A stretch of 53,082 nucleotides of DNA from Thermoleophilaceae bacterium (GCA_036378175.1 DASUWY010000085.1:1-53082), one strand, 5' to 3'. Shown: positions 16,891 through 25,737, counted from the stretch's first letter. Numbers and translations: made by a program. The notes: a model not told the origin generated them from the sequence alone.

Positions 16891-17977
16891 AGCCCCCGGC
16901 TTGAGCGTTCGCCTCAAGCTCACCCTCAGCTACGCGGGTTTCCTCATGCTCGCCGGCGCCGTGCTGCTCGTGGCCGGGTACTTCTCGCTCTCGCGCGGTG
17001 TGCACCCCGGCGTGATCTTCCTGGTGCACAGCCATGGCGACCTCCTGCGCGCGTTCGCTCCCACCGCGGCCATCGTGCTCGGCTTCCTGCTGGTGTTCGG
17101 CCTCCTCGGAGGCTGGCTCCTCGCGGGCCGGATGCTCGCCCCCCTGGGCCGCATAACCGACGCCACACGCACGGCCGCGGCCGGCTCGCTTTCCCACAGA
17201 ATCGAGCTGCCGGGCCACAGCGATGAGTTCCGCGAGCTCGCGGACGCCTTCGACACCATGCTCGCTCGGCTCGAATCACATGTTGCGGAACAGCAGAGAT
17301 TCACGGCCAATGCCTCCCACGAGCTGCGCACACCGCTGGCCGTCACGCAGACATTGCTCGACGTGGCCCGCAACGACCCGAACCGCGACAACGGCGAGCT
17401 TGTGAACCGCCTCCGCGCGGTCAACACCCGCGCGATAGACCTCACCGAAGCGCTGCTCGTGCTCAGCCGCGCCGACCAGCGGTCCTTCGCCCGGGAGCAG
17501 GTGGACCTGTCCCTCATCGCGGAAGAGGCGGCGGAAACGCTCCTTCCGCTCGCGGAGACGCGCGGCCTCACGATCGAGACCTCAGGCGACATGAGCCCCA
17601 CCCTCGGCTCGCCCGAGCTCCTCCTGCAGATGACCACGAACCTCGTGCACAACGCGATCGTCCACAACGTGCCTGAGCAGGGCAACGTGTGGGTGACCAC
17701 AAGCGTGCAGCCCGACAGCGTGGTGCTCACGGTCGAGAACACCGGCGAGAAGCTCACGCACGGTTTGGTCGCCACGCTCGCCGAGCCGTTTCAGCGCGGC
17801 ACCACACGCGTGCGCACCGACCATGCCGGTGTGGGCCTCGGCCTGGCGATCGTGAAGAGCATCACCCAGGCGCACGACGGGGCGCTCACGCTCGACCCGC
17901 GCCCGGCCGGCGGGCTCCGGGCGCGGGTGCAGCTACCTGCCGTCCCGGCGGGTGAGCTCAGGCCGCTCGTGTCCTGA
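16883..17977 (+). CDS. Sensor histidine kinase (OmpR-partner type)
   Basis: A 364-residue sensor with two transmembrane helices (LTLSYAGFLMLAGAVLLVAGYFSL at about 12-35 and FAPTAAIVLGFLLVFGLLGGWLL at about 54-76) enclosing a short outer loop of about 20 residues, a HAMP domain (GRMLAPLGRITDATRTAAAG), a HisKA box NASHELRTPLAVTQ with His146, and an ATPase domain with NLVHNAIVHN (N box), VENTGEKL and GVGLGLAIVKSI (G2). The tiny outer loop suggests that it senses a membrane or wall signal, as in VanS-like kinases. It is translationally coupled to the regulator. Its 3' end overlaps the convergent FAD oxidase gene by 20 bases. Confidence 0.93.
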   Translation: MDRAPGLSVRLKLTLSYAGFLMLAGAVLLVAGYFSLSRGVHPGVIFLVHSHGDLLRAFAPTAAIVLGFLLVFGLLGGWLLAGRMLAPLGRITDATRTAAAGSLSHRIELPGHSDEFRELADAFDTMLARLESHVAEQQRFTANASHELRTPLAVTQTLLDVARNDPNRDNGELVNRLRAVNTRAIDLTEALLVLSRADQRSFAREQVDLSLIAEEAAETLLPLAETRGLTIETSGDMSPTLGSPELLLQMTTNLVHNAIVHNVPEQGNVWVTTSVQPDSVVLTVENTGEKLTHGLVATLAEPFQRGTTRVRTDHAGVGLGLAIVKSITQAHDGALTLDPRPAGGLRARVQLPAVPAGELRPLVS

Positions 17978-19346
17978 TGCCTGGCGACACGTTGTGGTTC
18001 AGGCGGAAGAGGTTGCCGGGGTCGTACCTGCGCTTCACCTCCGCCAGGCGCTCGAGGGTCGCCGCCGGGTAGGCGCGGCGGACGCCCTGCTCGCCGTCGT
18101 CGCCGAGGAAGCCGACATACGCCGCGGAGGGGCCACCCCCCAGTGCGGCCGCCAGGCTACTCGCCCAGGCCTCGTGTTCGGGATCCTCATCTGGGCTCTG
18201 GGACATGACGGCGATGTTGATCATCATCTTCGCCCCGCGATGCCCGAACGCGGTGGCGTCCTCAGGCACGCGTGCCATCGCGCCACCGAGGACGCGCAGC
18301 TGGGCGGCCGCCATCGGCACGGGGGCGCGCTCGAGGTGCTCGAGGATCGCTTCTGCCCCGCCCGGCGCGAGAGCGTGGACGAGCACGTTCGTGCCCGTCA
18401 GCCTCGCCGGCGCCGGTCCCTCCGGTCCCTCATACATCTGCGGATACGGCATCGGCCGAACCAGATCGACGAGGGGGGTTGCGAGGGCGCGGATCGGTGC
18501 GATCGCCTTCTCGCCCGACTCGGCATCTCCGGCGTAGACCATCAACGCCATCACCACGGGCTTGCCGTGCTGCTCTTCAGGGATGAACGGCATCGGGGGT
18601 GCGTTCATCACGTTGGCGATGATCGACAGCTCCTCGGGCGCCGCATCCGCGGCGGCCACCAGCTCGGTGATCAACTCGGAGGTGGCCGGGAGCAGGAGCA
18701 TCCCTCCCACCACCTGGTCGATCTCGTGCAGGCGCAGCTGCAGCCGCGTTGCCACTCCGAAGTTGCCGCCGCCACCTCGAAGCGCCCAGAAGAGGTCGGG
18801 GTGCGTGTGCTCGTCCACCTCGAGAATCGCGCCGTCGGCGGTGACCACCTCGGCGGCGAGGAGGTCGTCGATCGTGAGCCCGTGCCTGCGGACCAGGTAG
18901 CCGATCCCGCCACCCAGCGTGATGCCGCCGACACCCACGCTGGCCGTGTCGCCGAGCCCGGTGGCGAGACCGTGCTCGCCGGTGGCCTTCGTGTAGTGGC
19001 CGGCCTTCATGCCGGTCTGCGCCCAGGCGGTGCGGCGCTGCGGGTCCACCGCCACCGCGTTCATTGCGGAGAGATCCAGGACGATGCCGCCGTCCGAGGT
19101 GCCGTGACCGGCGCGGCTGTGACCGCCGCTTCGCACCGCTAGCTCGGCTCCGGTCTCACGTGCGAGGGTGACGGCGCGGGAGACGTCGGATGCGTCGGCA
19201 GCTCGCACGATTGCCGCGGGCCAGCGGTCGAATCCGGCGAAGAACACCCGGCGTGCCGCGTCGTATCCGGGATCGCCCGGAAGAATCAGCTCGCCATGCA
19301 GGTCGGCGTGAAGATCAGAGATTCGTATTTCGGCGATGGTGTTCAC
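17958..19346 (-). CDS. FAD-dependent oxidoreductase, berberine-bridge type
   Basis: A 462-residue PCMH-type flavoprotein with a GTG start. The FAD domain has AELAVRSGGHSRAGHGTSDG, with a histidine in position for 8-alpha covalent FAD linkage, and GVGGITLGGGIGYLVRRHGL. The usual second (cysteine) attachment site in bicovalent members is replaced here (LTIDDLLAAE). The C-terminal BBE segment is RRYDPGNLFRLNHNV. Family members oxidise alcohols, sugars or alkaloid-like substrates with O2; no substrate can be assigned. It lies 69 bases downstream of the ABC permease gene on the same strand and may be part of that operon. Confidence 0.9.
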   Translation of the reverse strand: MNTIAEIRISDLHADLHGELILPGDPGYDAARRVFFAGFDRWPAAIVRAADASDVSRAVTLARETGAELAVRSGGHSRAGHGTSDGGIVLDLSAMNAVAVDPQRRTAWAQTGMKAGHYTKATGEHGLATGLGDTASVGVGGITLGGGIGYLVRRHGLTIDDLLAAEVVTADGAILEVDEHTHPDLFWALRGGGGNFGVATRLQLRLHEIDQVVGGMLLLPATSELITELVAAADAAPEELSIIANVMNAPPMPFIPEEQHGKPVVMALMVYAGDAESGEKAIAPIRALATPLVDLVRPMPYPQMYEGPEGPAPARLTGTNVLVHALAPGGAEAILEHLERAPVPMAAAQLRVLGGAMARVPEDATAFGHRGAKMMINIAVMSQSPDEDPEHEAWASSLAAALGGGPSAAYVGFLGDDGEQGVRRAYPAATLERLAEVKRRYDPGNLFRLNHNVSPGIRTRAA

Positions 19347-19357
19347 GTTGAGTCCTT

Positions 19358-19394
19358 GGTTCGGAGCGGGTCTCCCCTATGACGGGGCGGAACC
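19358..19394 (-). terminator. Possible hairpin between ABC permease and FAD oxidase genes
   Basis: GGTTC (19358-19362) pairs with GAACC (19390-19394), and an inner CCCC/GGGG pair (19375-19378, 19384-19387) can stack inside. It lies between two genes on the same strand and could reduce read-through. The support is weak. Confidence 0.25.
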
Positions 19395-19415
19395 CTGGTA
19401 TGTGACGGCGCTGAG

Positions 19416-20183
19416 CTATCCGCGGCTGTACAGGTGGACGGTCAGAGGGGCGAAGATGGCTGTGATGGCTCCGGACGAGAGCAGCACCAGCAGCACGTGT
19501 CCGCCGCTCGCCGAGCCGGCCATGAGGTGACGGACGGTGGTGGCGAGCAGGCTCACCGGGTTCGCGTCCACGAACTGCCGAAGGCCGCTCGGCATCGTGC
19601 TCGGGTCGACGAACACGTTGCTGGCGAACACGAGGGGGAACTGCAGGATGAGGCTGATCGTCGAGACGGATGCAGGCGTTCGCAGGACCAGGCCGAGAGC
19701 GGCCCATGCCCAGCCGAGGCTGACGGAGAAGACCACCACCAGCGCAACTGCCTCGACGACGCCGACGGCGCCGCCGTGCGGGCGAAACCCGAGGGCCAGC
19801 CCGAGCCCGATGACGATCGTGGAGGCCAGAAGGCAGCGGCCGGCCTCGCCGATCAGGAGGCCGACGGCGAGCGCGGGCCTGGGGATGGCCATCGAGCGGA
19901 AGCGATCGAGCAGGCCCTCGGTCTTGTCGCTGCAGAGTCCGACGCCGGCGTAGACGGTGATCAGCAGCGAGCTGAAGACGAGCGTGCCGGGAAGCAGGAA
20001 CTGCAGGTAGCCGCGCGTGGATCCGGCCACGGCCCCGCCGAAGATGTACGTGAAGAGGACGGTGAAGATCACCGGGATCAGCACCGCGTCCGCGGCTTGC
20101 TCCGGCACGCGCCTGAGCCTCAGCGCTGCGCGCACCGCGAAGGTCCAGGATGCCGACAGGAGGCGCGGCGGCGACGGGCTCAT
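19416..20183 (-). CDS. ABC-2 type transporter permease (DrrB-like)
   Basis: A 255-residue membrane protein with about six hydrophobic segments, including [64 protein letters not shown] and [20 protein letters not shown]. The early cytoplasmic motif [17 protein letters not shown] is typical of DrrB/NodJ-type drug and polysaccharide exporters. Its ATG overlaps the stop of the ATPase gene by four bases (ATGA), so the two form one transporter. The substrate is unknown; daunorubicin-type drugs are only the family reference. Confidence 0.92.
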   Translation of the reverse strand: MSPSPPRLLSASWTFAVRAALRLRRVPEQAADAVLIPVIFTVLFTYIFGGAVAGSTRGYLQFLLPGTLVFSSLLITVYAGVGLCSDKTEGLLDRFRSMAIPRPALAVGLLIGEAGRCLLASTIVIGLGLALGFRPHGGAVGVVEAVALVVVFSVSLGWAWAALGLVLRTPASVSTISLILQFPLVFASNVFVDPSTMPSGLRQFVDANPVSLLATTVRHLMAGSASGGHVLLVLLSSGAITAIFAPLTVHLYSRG

Positions 20184-21163
20184 GCGGCCTCCTCCAACTG
20201 CGCATCGGCTACGGGTGGCCGGCCGGTCAACGCCAGGAACACCTCGTCGAGGCTTGGCTGCCCCAGCGAGAAGGCGGTGACCTCGGCGCCGGCTCGCTGC
20301 AGCTCGACGATCAGGGCGGCGGCCCCATCCGCGCGGTCGACGCTGACGGAGAGGGTGGCCGGATCGGCCCCGAGATTCACCCGCGCGCCGGCGGCCTCCG
20401 CGAGCAGACGGGCGGCCGCGGAGCGCTCCGCGGGATCCCGCAGCCGCAGCTCGAGCTTGCCCGAGCCGATCGAGGACTTGAGCTCACCGGGCGTGCCTTC
20501 GGCGATGAGCTTGCCGCGGTCGATCACCGCGATCCGGTCGGCCAGCTGATCGGCCTCGTCCAGATACTGGGTGGTGAGCAGCACCGTGCTGCCGTCCGCC
20601 GCGGCTTGCCGCACGACCTTCCACACCTCGCCGCGGCTGTGCGGGTCGAGGCCCGTGGTGGGCTCGTCGAGGAACAGCAGGTCCGGCCTTGTGATGAAAC
20701 CGGCCGCGAGGTCGAGCCGGCGGCGCATGCCGCCCGAGTAGGTCTTCACGGGCCGGTCCGCCGCCCCGGACAGTCCGAATTCCTCGATCAGCGCCGCGGC
20801 TCGCCGTCGCGCACCCGCTCGACCCAGTCCTTCCAGGCGGCCGAGCACGCTGAGGTTCTCTCTGCCGGTGAGAGCGCCATCGAGGGCGGCGAATTGACCG
20901 GTGAGGCTGATGCGGCTCCTCACCGCCTCCGCCTCTCGCACCACGTCATGCCCGAGCACCTTCGCGCTGCCCCCGTCGGGTCGCAGCAGTGTGGCCAGGA
21001 TGCGGATCATGGTGGTCTTGCCCGCGCCATTCGGGCCGAGCACGCCGTAGATCTGCGCCGGCGCCACCGAGAGGCTGAGCCCGCCCAGCGCGCGAGTGTC
21101 GCCGAAGCGCTTCTCGAGGCCGGCGATCTCCACAGCTGGCACAGTTGCACGATGTTTTGCCAT
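20180..21163 (-). CDS. ABC transporter ATPase (DrrA-like)
   Basis: A 327-residue nucleotide-binding subunit. Walker A is GPNGAGKTT, the signature motif is [15 protein letters not shown], Walker B is [13 protein letters not shown] and the H loop is [11 protein letters not shown]. The C-terminal extension ([20 protein letters not shown] and later [17 protein letters not shown]) is the DrrA-type tail. The start at 21163 ([16 protein letters not shown]) gives the usual spacing to Walker A; an ATG 36 bases upstream adds residues without similarity. It diverges from the AraC-type regulator with 46 bases between the start codons, so the regulator probably controls this exporter. Confidence 0.95.
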   Translation of the reverse strand: MAKHRATVPAVEIAGLEKRFGDTRALGGLSLSVAPAQIYGVLGPNGAGKTTMIRILATLLRPDGGSAKVLGHDVVREAEAVRSRISLTGQFAALDGALTGRENLSVLGRLEGLGRAGARRRAAALIEEFGLSGAADRPVKTYSGGMRRRLDLAAGFITRPDLLFLDEPTTGLDPHSRGEVWKVVRQAAADGSTVLLTTQYLDEADQLADRIAVIDRGKLIAEGTPGELKSSIGSGKLELRLRDPAERSAAARLLAEAAGARVNLGADPATLSVSVDRADGAAALIVELQRAGAEVTAFSLGQPSLDEVFLALTGRPPVADAQLEEAA

Positions 21164-21209
21164 GGCAGATAGTCTTGGAACCCAATCCGCGCGCAACAAG
21201 AGCTGATCT

Positions 21210-22163
21210 ATGGCCGTTATAGGACGATCTTTGGGCGATCCCGGCAGGCCGGCCGTTTATGCATATGAGCCCACGCCGGACCTGCCCTCCATCAACGTCA
21301 CGCGACTCGACGCGAGCTCGATGGCGGGCCTCGAGCCCGGGCATTCGCACGCACATGACTTCCTCGTGCTCGCGTACTTCGAGCGCGGTGGCGGCTCGCT
21401 TCGCGTGGGTGTGCGCGAGTGGCTGGTGGATGAGGGCGACGTGTACGTGGTGGCCCCGGGAGAGGTGGTGGGAGTGGGCGCCGACGTGGCCGGCCTGGCT
21501 GAGGCACGGGGCTGGGCCGTGTCCTTCCCGCCCCAGGGCCTCGGCCCTTCGGCCCCGAGCGCCCTGCTGGAGTGGCGCTCGCATCCATTGCTGCTGCCGT
21601 TCGCTCGAGGCGCCGCCGCCGGAGCGCACCGCCTGCGGGTTCCCGAGGCGGACAGACCCTCATGGTCCATGCACCTGTCCGCGCTCGATCGGGAACTGCG
21701 CGAGCGCCACGACGGGTGTGGCGAGGCGGCGGTCGCTCATCTCACGCTCCTGCTCGTGTGGGCAGGCCGGCTGGCCGCCGACGTCGTGGACGACCTCAAG
21801 GTGAGGGACGAGCCGTTGCTTGCCGAGGTCTTCAGCTTGATCGAGAAGCGCTACGCCGACGGCATCTCGCTCAAGGACGTGGCGGCGGCGGTGGCGCTCA
21901 CCCCGGGTCACCTGACGACCGTCGTGAGGCACAAGACCGGACGCACGGTCCAGGACTGGATCCTCGAGCGCCGCCTTGCCGAAGCGCGGCGCCTGCTGGT
22001 GGAGACCGACGTGACGGTGGGAGAGGTCGGGCGCCGCGCCGGCTTTGCCGACCCGGTCTACTTCTCGCGCTGCTTCAGGCGCGCCCACGGCACAACGCCG
22101 CTGCGCTGGCGGCGGGCCGGTCGCGGCCAGCCGGGGCCCGCTCGCTCAGTCGAGCGGACCTAG
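21210..22163 (+). CDS. AraC-family transcriptional regulator
   Basis: A 317-residue regulator. The N-terminal cupin-like sensor carries [24 protein letters not shown] and [16 protein letters not shown], with a His pair that may bind ligand or metal. The C-terminal AraC DNA-binding region has two helix-turn-helices: [20 protein letters not shown] and [20 protein letters not shown], ending in [10 protein letters not shown]. The inducer is unknown. The gene is divergent from the DrrAB-type exporter and ends 8 bases before the convergent DsrE-like gene. Confidence 0.93.
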   Translation: MAVIGRSLGDPGRPAVYAYEPTPDLPSINVTRLDASSMAGLEPGHSHAHDFLVLAYFERGGGSLRVGVREWLVDEGDVYVVAPGEVVGVGADVAGLAEARGWAVSFPPQGLGPSAPSALLEWRSHPLLLPFARGAAAGAHRLRVPEADRPSWSMHLSALDRELRERHDGCGEAAVAHLTLLLVWAGRLAADVVDDLKVRDEPLLAEVFSLIEKRYADGISLKDVAAAVALTPGHLTTVVRHKTGRTVQDWILERRLAEARRLLVETDVTVGEVGRRAGFADPVYFSRCFRRAHGTTPLRWRRAGRGQPGPARSVERT

Positions 22164-22171
22164 CGGGACTC

Positions 22172-22678
22172 CTACGTGAAGATGATCTGGCCGCCGGCCG
22201 CGAGCTCGTAGAACTCGCCCACGGTGATGATGTCCTTCACCTGCGGGATGAAGTCCTCCTTCGTCAGGTGGAACATGTCCACCGACGCCCGGCAGGCGTA
22301 GAGACCCGCGCCGGAGTCATCCAGCATCTCCATGAACTCCGGGATCGGCGGGATGTCCAGCTTCTCCATCTCGTTCGCGAACTTGTGAGTGACGAGAGCG
22401 GAGACGCCCGGAATGCCGCCGGCCCAGGTGGCCATGTGCAGCCCGGGGTTGCCGACCGTCGCGACCTTCACGTGCTCCTGCGTCTTCGGGCGGATCGCGT
22501 CCAGTCCGAAGAACGTGAAGAAGAGGTTGGCCTCGATGCCCTCCATGCGCGCTCCGTTGGCCATGATGAGCGCCGGATAGACGCCCTCCAGCGAGCCCTT
22601 GGAGACGATGATCGACACCTTCTCGATCGTCGGTGGCTTGACCACCGGCGCTTCGGGATGTTCAAGCAGATCAGCCAT
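22172..22678 (-). CDS. DsrE/DsrF/DrsH-like family protein
   Basis: A 168-residue cytoplasmic protein. VSIIVSKGSLEGVYPALIMA is the family nucleotide-fold start, NLFFTFFGLDAI is the second strand, and GLYACRASVDMF holds the single conserved cysteine (C129). Family members (peroxiredoxin-like DsrE2/DsrE types) bind or relay persulfide sulfur. It is the last gene of the three-gene operon with the TusE/DsrC-like and SQR-like genes, 15 bases after the TusE stop, which supports a sulfur-transfer role. No membrane helix is clear. Confidence 0.9.
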   Translation of the reverse strand: MADLLEHPEAPVVKPPTIEKVSIIVSKGSLEGVYPALIMANGARMEGIEANLFFTFFGLDAIRPKTQEHVKVATVGNPGLHMATWAGGIPGVSALVTHKFANEMEKLDIPPIPEFMEMLDDSGAGLYACRASVDMFHLTKEDFIPQVKDIITVGEFYELAAGGQIIFT

Positions 22679-22693
22679 CTTTGACCTCGATTC

Positions 22694-23011
22694 CTAGATG
22701 CAGCCACGCGGCTTCGGGATGCCGGCGAACTTGGCCGCGAGCTTGGCCGGTCCCTTCGGGAACAGCTGGTAGAGCTCCTTGATCGGCACGCCGGATGCCT
22801 TGCCGAGAGTGCGGATCGATGGGGCGTTGCCGTCACGCAGATATGTCTCGCGCATGAACCTGATCACCAGCCAGTGACGATCGGTGAGCTCGGCGATCCC
22901 GTTCTCGCGCGCGACCTCGTGGGCCATCTCCTCGGTCCACTCCTCGGGATGGGTGAAGAAACCCTCGGCGTCGCGGTCGACGGTTGCGCCTGCGAGTGTG
23001 GAGGGGGTCAT
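22694..23011 (-). CDS. TusE/DsrC-family sulfur-carrier protein
   Basis: A 105-residue protein with the full TusE/DsrC fold: DRDAEGFFTHPEEWTEEMA, GIAELTDRHWLVIRFMRETY, GNAPSIRTLGKASGV and a C-terminal arm ending PKPRGCI. The penultimate Cys104 is the persulfide-carrying cysteine. The second cysteine that true DsrC has 11 residues earlier is absent (Ala93), so it resembles a TusE or single-Cys DsrC-like carrier rather than the DsrC partner of sulfite reductase. The start at 23011 overlaps the SQR-like stop by four bases; an extension to 23122 would lie antisense-like and is unlike the family. It is the middle gene of the sulfur operon. Confidence 0.93.
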   Translation of the reverse strand: MTPSTLAGATVDRDAEGFFTHPEEWTEEMAHEVARENGIAELTDRHWLVIRFMRETYLRDGNAPSIRTLGKASGVPIKELYQLFPKGPAKLAAKFAGIPKPRGCI

Positions 23012-24273
23012 TTGGGTGCTCCGTTCTCTGAGATGAGTTCCGTCTGCTTGCCCGCCATCTGAAGCTCTGAGCTCACGCCTGGCATCTCGCGGCCGGGCAG
23101 CAGCACGTGCCAGTAGATCCACTGGAAGGCGAGCTTGGCCATGTGGTTGAGCCGCGACTCCTTGAGCAGCGGCAGCGGCCCGACGTGCGGCTCCGGGAAG
23201 CGCCCGGGCAGCGGCTCGACGTCGTAGTTGAAGTCGATCAGCAGTGCCTTGTGGAAGCCGGTCTCCACGAAGCAGTTCGAATGGCCGTCGAACGCGCTGA
23301 CCAGCTCCACGCCCTGGAAGAAGCGGCGGATGTTCTCCACCAGCGTGTCGCCTTCGAAGTGAGTGACCGACCCGGCCTTGGAGGTGGGCACGTTCGTGGC
23401 GTCGCCGATCGCGAACACGTTCGGCGCCACCTTGGACTGCAGCGTTGCCTTGTCCGTGAGCACGAAGCCGAGGTCATCGCCCAGGCCCTCAGAACGAGCG
23501 ACGAAATCCGCGCCGCTGTGCAGCGGGATCGTGACGAGCAGGTCGAACCGGATCTCGCGCTCATCCCAGCTGACGAGCCTGCCCGCCTCGCCGTCGACCT
23601 CGCCGGTGGCGAACTCGGTCTCGAGCGTGATGTCCTTTGCCTTCATCAGGGCGCCGAGATGCTTGGCGGAGATCGGCTTGGTGAACGCGGCGTCGAGCGG
23701 AGTGGCGCAAACAAGGTCCACGTTCCCGCGAACTCCACGCTGGCGCAGGTACCAGTCCGCCAGGAAGCAGAACTCGAGCGGCGCCACCGGGCACTTGATC
23801 GGCAGATCGATCATGTTCACCACCAGGCGGCCGCCGTCGAACTGCAGCAGCGCGTCGCGCAGAGCCGTGGCGCCGTCGAGCGTGTAGAAGGTGAAGATCT
23901 TCTCGAGCCAGCCCGGCCCGGTGAGTCCCTCGGTCTCCTCCGGTACGAGCTGCGCGCCGGTGGCGATCACGAGCGCGTCGTAGCCCAGCTGATCGCCGCC
24001 GATCAGATGCACCCTGTTGCCCGCGGTGTCCACGCGGTCCACCTCCGCCATCCGGAAGCGGATTCCGCGATGGAGCTGTGCCGCGCGCGAGCGGACGATG
24101 TCGTGCGGGTCGGCAAGCCCGAACGGGACGAACAGCAATCCGGGCTGGTACACGTGGAGGTCGTCGCGGTCGATCACCACGATCTCGGCCGACTCCCCGT
24201 AGAGCTTGTGCAGCCGGTTTGCCGTCAGTGTCCCGCCGGTGCCGGCACCGAGCACGACGATGCGCTTGTTCAT
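23008..24273 (-). CDS. Sulfide:quinone oxidoreductase-like FAD protein
   Basis: A 421-residue flavoprotein. The FAD-binding loop is IVVLGAGTGGTLTANRL, a second nucleotide motif follows YDALVIATGAQLVPEE, and VFAIGDATNVPTSKAG closes the FAD site. KCPVAPLEFCF (C161, C169) and SNCFVETGF (C334) match two of the redox cysteines used by SQR; the third, which precedes residue 161 in classical SQR, is not evident. SQR oxidises sulfide to persulfide or sulfur and reduces the quinone pool at the membrane; HMAKLAFQWIYWHVLLPGRE near the C terminus may anchor it. It heads an operon with the TusE-like and DsrE-like genes. A conserved motif lies upstream at 24306-24349. Confidence 0.88.
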   Translation of the reverse strand: MNKRIVVLGAGTGGTLTANRLHKLYGESAEIVVIDRDDLHVYQPGLLFVPFGLADPHDIVRSRAAQLHRGIRFRMAEVDRVDTAGNRVHLIGGDQLGYDALVIATGAQLVPEETEGLTGPGWLEKIFTFYTLDGATALRDALLQFDGGRLVVNMIDLPIKCPVAPLEFCFLADWYLRQRGVRGNVDLVCATPLDAAFTKPISAKHLGALMKAKDITLETEFATGEVDGEAGRLVSWDEREIRFDLLVTIPLHSGADFVARSEGLGDDLGFVLTDKATLQSKVAPNVFAIGDATNVPTSKAGSVTHFEGDTLVENIRRFFQGVELVSAFDGHSNCFVETGFHKALLIDFNYDVEPLPGRFPEPHVGPLPLLKESRLNHMAKLAFQWIYWHVLLPGREMPGVSSELQMAGKQTELISENGAPK

Positions 24274-24305
24274 GCCTCGATGATCGCCGGGGCCGGGCGA
24301 TCCGC

Positions 24306-24349
24306 CATCCGTCCAAAGCCCCAAAAGGCTGCGGGGGAACTACTGCGAC
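24306..24349 (-). promoter_or_regulatory. Candidate promoter/operator of the sulfur operon, shared with 40691-40734
   Basis: Starting 33 bases before the SQR-like start codon the plus strand reads CATCCGTCCA, then CCC at +14, GCGGG at +26 and AA-TAC near +33. The same elements stand at the same distance before the gene at 40362-40658; 27 of 44 positions agree. On the coding strand it reads GCAGCC...TGGACGGATG. The regulator is unknown. Confidence 0.45.
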
Positions 24350-24461
24350 GGCCGAGCCGTTGCGCTTGCGACCGGCGAGACTTAGTGTTCGGCCCGCGCT
24401 GGCCGAGCCGCGCGCGAGCCGCGGTTCCGGACCAGTAACCACCACCTCGAAAGGACGGCAG

Positions 24462-25526
24462 ATGGCGGACACGCATGCCAAGGTGAAGGTCGCCGCCGTG
24501 CACGCGGCGCCCGAGTTCCTCGACCTCGACGCGAGCGTCGAGAAGGCCTGCAGGCTGATCGAGCAGGCGGCGGCGGAGGGCGCGGGCCTCGTGGTCTTCC
24601 CCGAGGTCTTCCTTCCCGGCTATCCGTTCTGGATCTGGACGCACAAGCCGGCAGACAGCGCGCCCCTGTTCGCCGAGCTGTTCCACAACGCGGTCGAGCT
24701 GCCGAGCCACGCCACGCGCCTGATCGGCGAGGCGGCACGCCGAGCGCGCGCCTGGGTGGTGATGGGGCTGAACGAGCGCGACGGTGGCACGCTCTACAAC
24801 ACGCTCGCGTACTTCGACGACGAGGGCAGGCTGGTGGCCCGGCACCGCAAGCTCCAGCCGACCAACGCCGAGCGCACGATCTGGGGGCGCGGCGACGGCC
24901 GCGACGTATTCGTGCTCGACACGCCCTTCGGGCGGCTCGGCGGACTGATCTGCTTCGAGCACACGATGGACCTCAACCGGTACGCGCTGACGGCGATGGG
25001 CGAGCAGATCCACGTGGCGGCGTGGCCCGCCATCTCCGCCATGACCGCCGACCCGAACTCGTCGAACTTCGACAACCTCACCGAGGCCGCCTGCAAGTAC
25101 CACGCGCTCGCGGCGCAGGTGTACGTGGTGTGCGTTCAGTGCCGGATAGACGAGCGCGCCATAGAGCGGATGGGCCTCACCGACCAGCCCGACCTGATCC
25201 GGGTGGGCGGCGGCTGGTCGGCGATCATCGGCCCTGACGCCCGACCGATCGCCGGCCCGCATCGCGACGACGAGACGATTCTCTACGGCGACGTGGACCT
25301 CGGGATCCTCCCGTTCGCGAAGTTCTTCTGCGACTCGGCCGGCCACTACGCGCGGCCGGACATCTTCTCGTTCGGGATCGACAGTCGCGCCCAGACGCCG
25401 CTCGGCGCGCCGCCGGCGAGCATCGTCGCGATGCCGCCGCTCGAGGATGCCGGCGAGGAGGTCGACGCCCTACCGGACGGTGGCGGCGAGCCGCGGATGC
25501 TGATCGCGCCGCAGCCGCCCATCTAG
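24462..25526 (+). CDS. Nitrilase-family carbon-nitrogen hydrolase
   Basis: A 354-residue enzyme with the nitrilase triad: Glu48 in VVFPEVFLPGYPFW, Lys130 in ARHRKLQPTNAERTIWG and Cys164 in GLICFEHTMDLNRY. The HRKLxPT and CxEH patterns and the length are those of true nitrilases (nitrile to acid plus ammonia) rather than amidases; cyanide hydratase/dihydratase activity is possible. The C terminus has an extra acidic, Pro-rich tail. The ATG at 24462 follows a good ribosome site (AAAGGACGG). The gene diverges from the SQR operon over 188 bases. A functional link, for example detoxification of cyanide or thiocyanate-related sulfur compounds, is speculation. Confidence 0.92.
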   Translation: MADTHAKVKVAAVHAAPEFLDLDASVEKACRLIEQAAAEGAGLVVFPEVFLPGYPFWIWTHKPADSAPLFAELFHNAVELPSHATRLIGEAARRARAWVVMGLNERDGGTLYNTLAYFDDEGRLVARHRKLQPTNAERTIWGRGDGRDVFVLDTPFGRLGGLICFEHTMDLNRYALTAMGEQIHVAAWPAISAMTADPNSSNFDNLTEAACKYHALAAQVYVVCVQCRIDERAIERMGLTDQPDLIRVGGGWSAIIGPDARPIAGPHRDDETILYGDVDLGILPFAKFFCDSAGHYARPDIFSFGIDSRAQTPLGAPPASIVAMPPLEDAGEEVDALPDGGGEPRMLIAPQPPI

Positions 25527-25553
25527 GCAAAGGGCCGTCGCCGAGGTACTTGT

Positions 25554-25570
25554 GGATCCGACGCGGATCC
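25554..25570 (+). terminator. Hairpin after the nitrilase gene
   Basis: GGATCC at 25554-25559 and 25565-25570 form a 6-bp stem with a 5-base loop, 28 bases after the nitrilase stop. No T run follows. It could be a terminator or lie in the promoter of the small peptide gene at 25598. Confidence 0.3.
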
Positions 25571-25597
25571 CGGGTAGTCCTCACGCAGGTGATCTGA

Positions 25598-25711
25598 ATG
25601 GGTGTGATTCGCGGTCTCGTGCGTGCCGTCGGCGGTCTGCTGGCCGGCGTTGGTGGGTTGCTTCGCGGGCTGTTCCAAGGCATCGGGCGACTCCTTCGGC
25701 GTCTGTTCTGA
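25598..25711 (+). CDS. Small amphipathic peptide (37 residues)
   Basis: An ATG with CAGGTG about 8 bases upstream opens a 37-residue frame: MGVIRGLVRAVGGLLAGVGG followed by LLRGLFQGIGRLLRRLF. Arg residues recur every 3-4 or 7 positions in a Leu/Gly/Val background, giving a basic amphipathic helix that could lie on or cross the membrane. Actinobacteria encode similar short Leu/Arg-rich peptides of unknown role. It stands between the nitrilase and CsbD genes. I do not recognise a named family. Without expression data it remains a candidate. Confidence 0.5.
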   Translation: MGVIRGLVRAVGGLLAGVGGLLRGLFQGIGRLLRRLF

Positions 25712-25737
25712 TTGGCGCCGGACGGGATGCACACCGA

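Noticed and set aside
15517-17977. Vancomycin-resistance cluster
   Set aside because: Only vanY-, vanR- and vanS-like genes are present; no vanH, ligase or vanX genes are nearby, and each family is common outside resistance.
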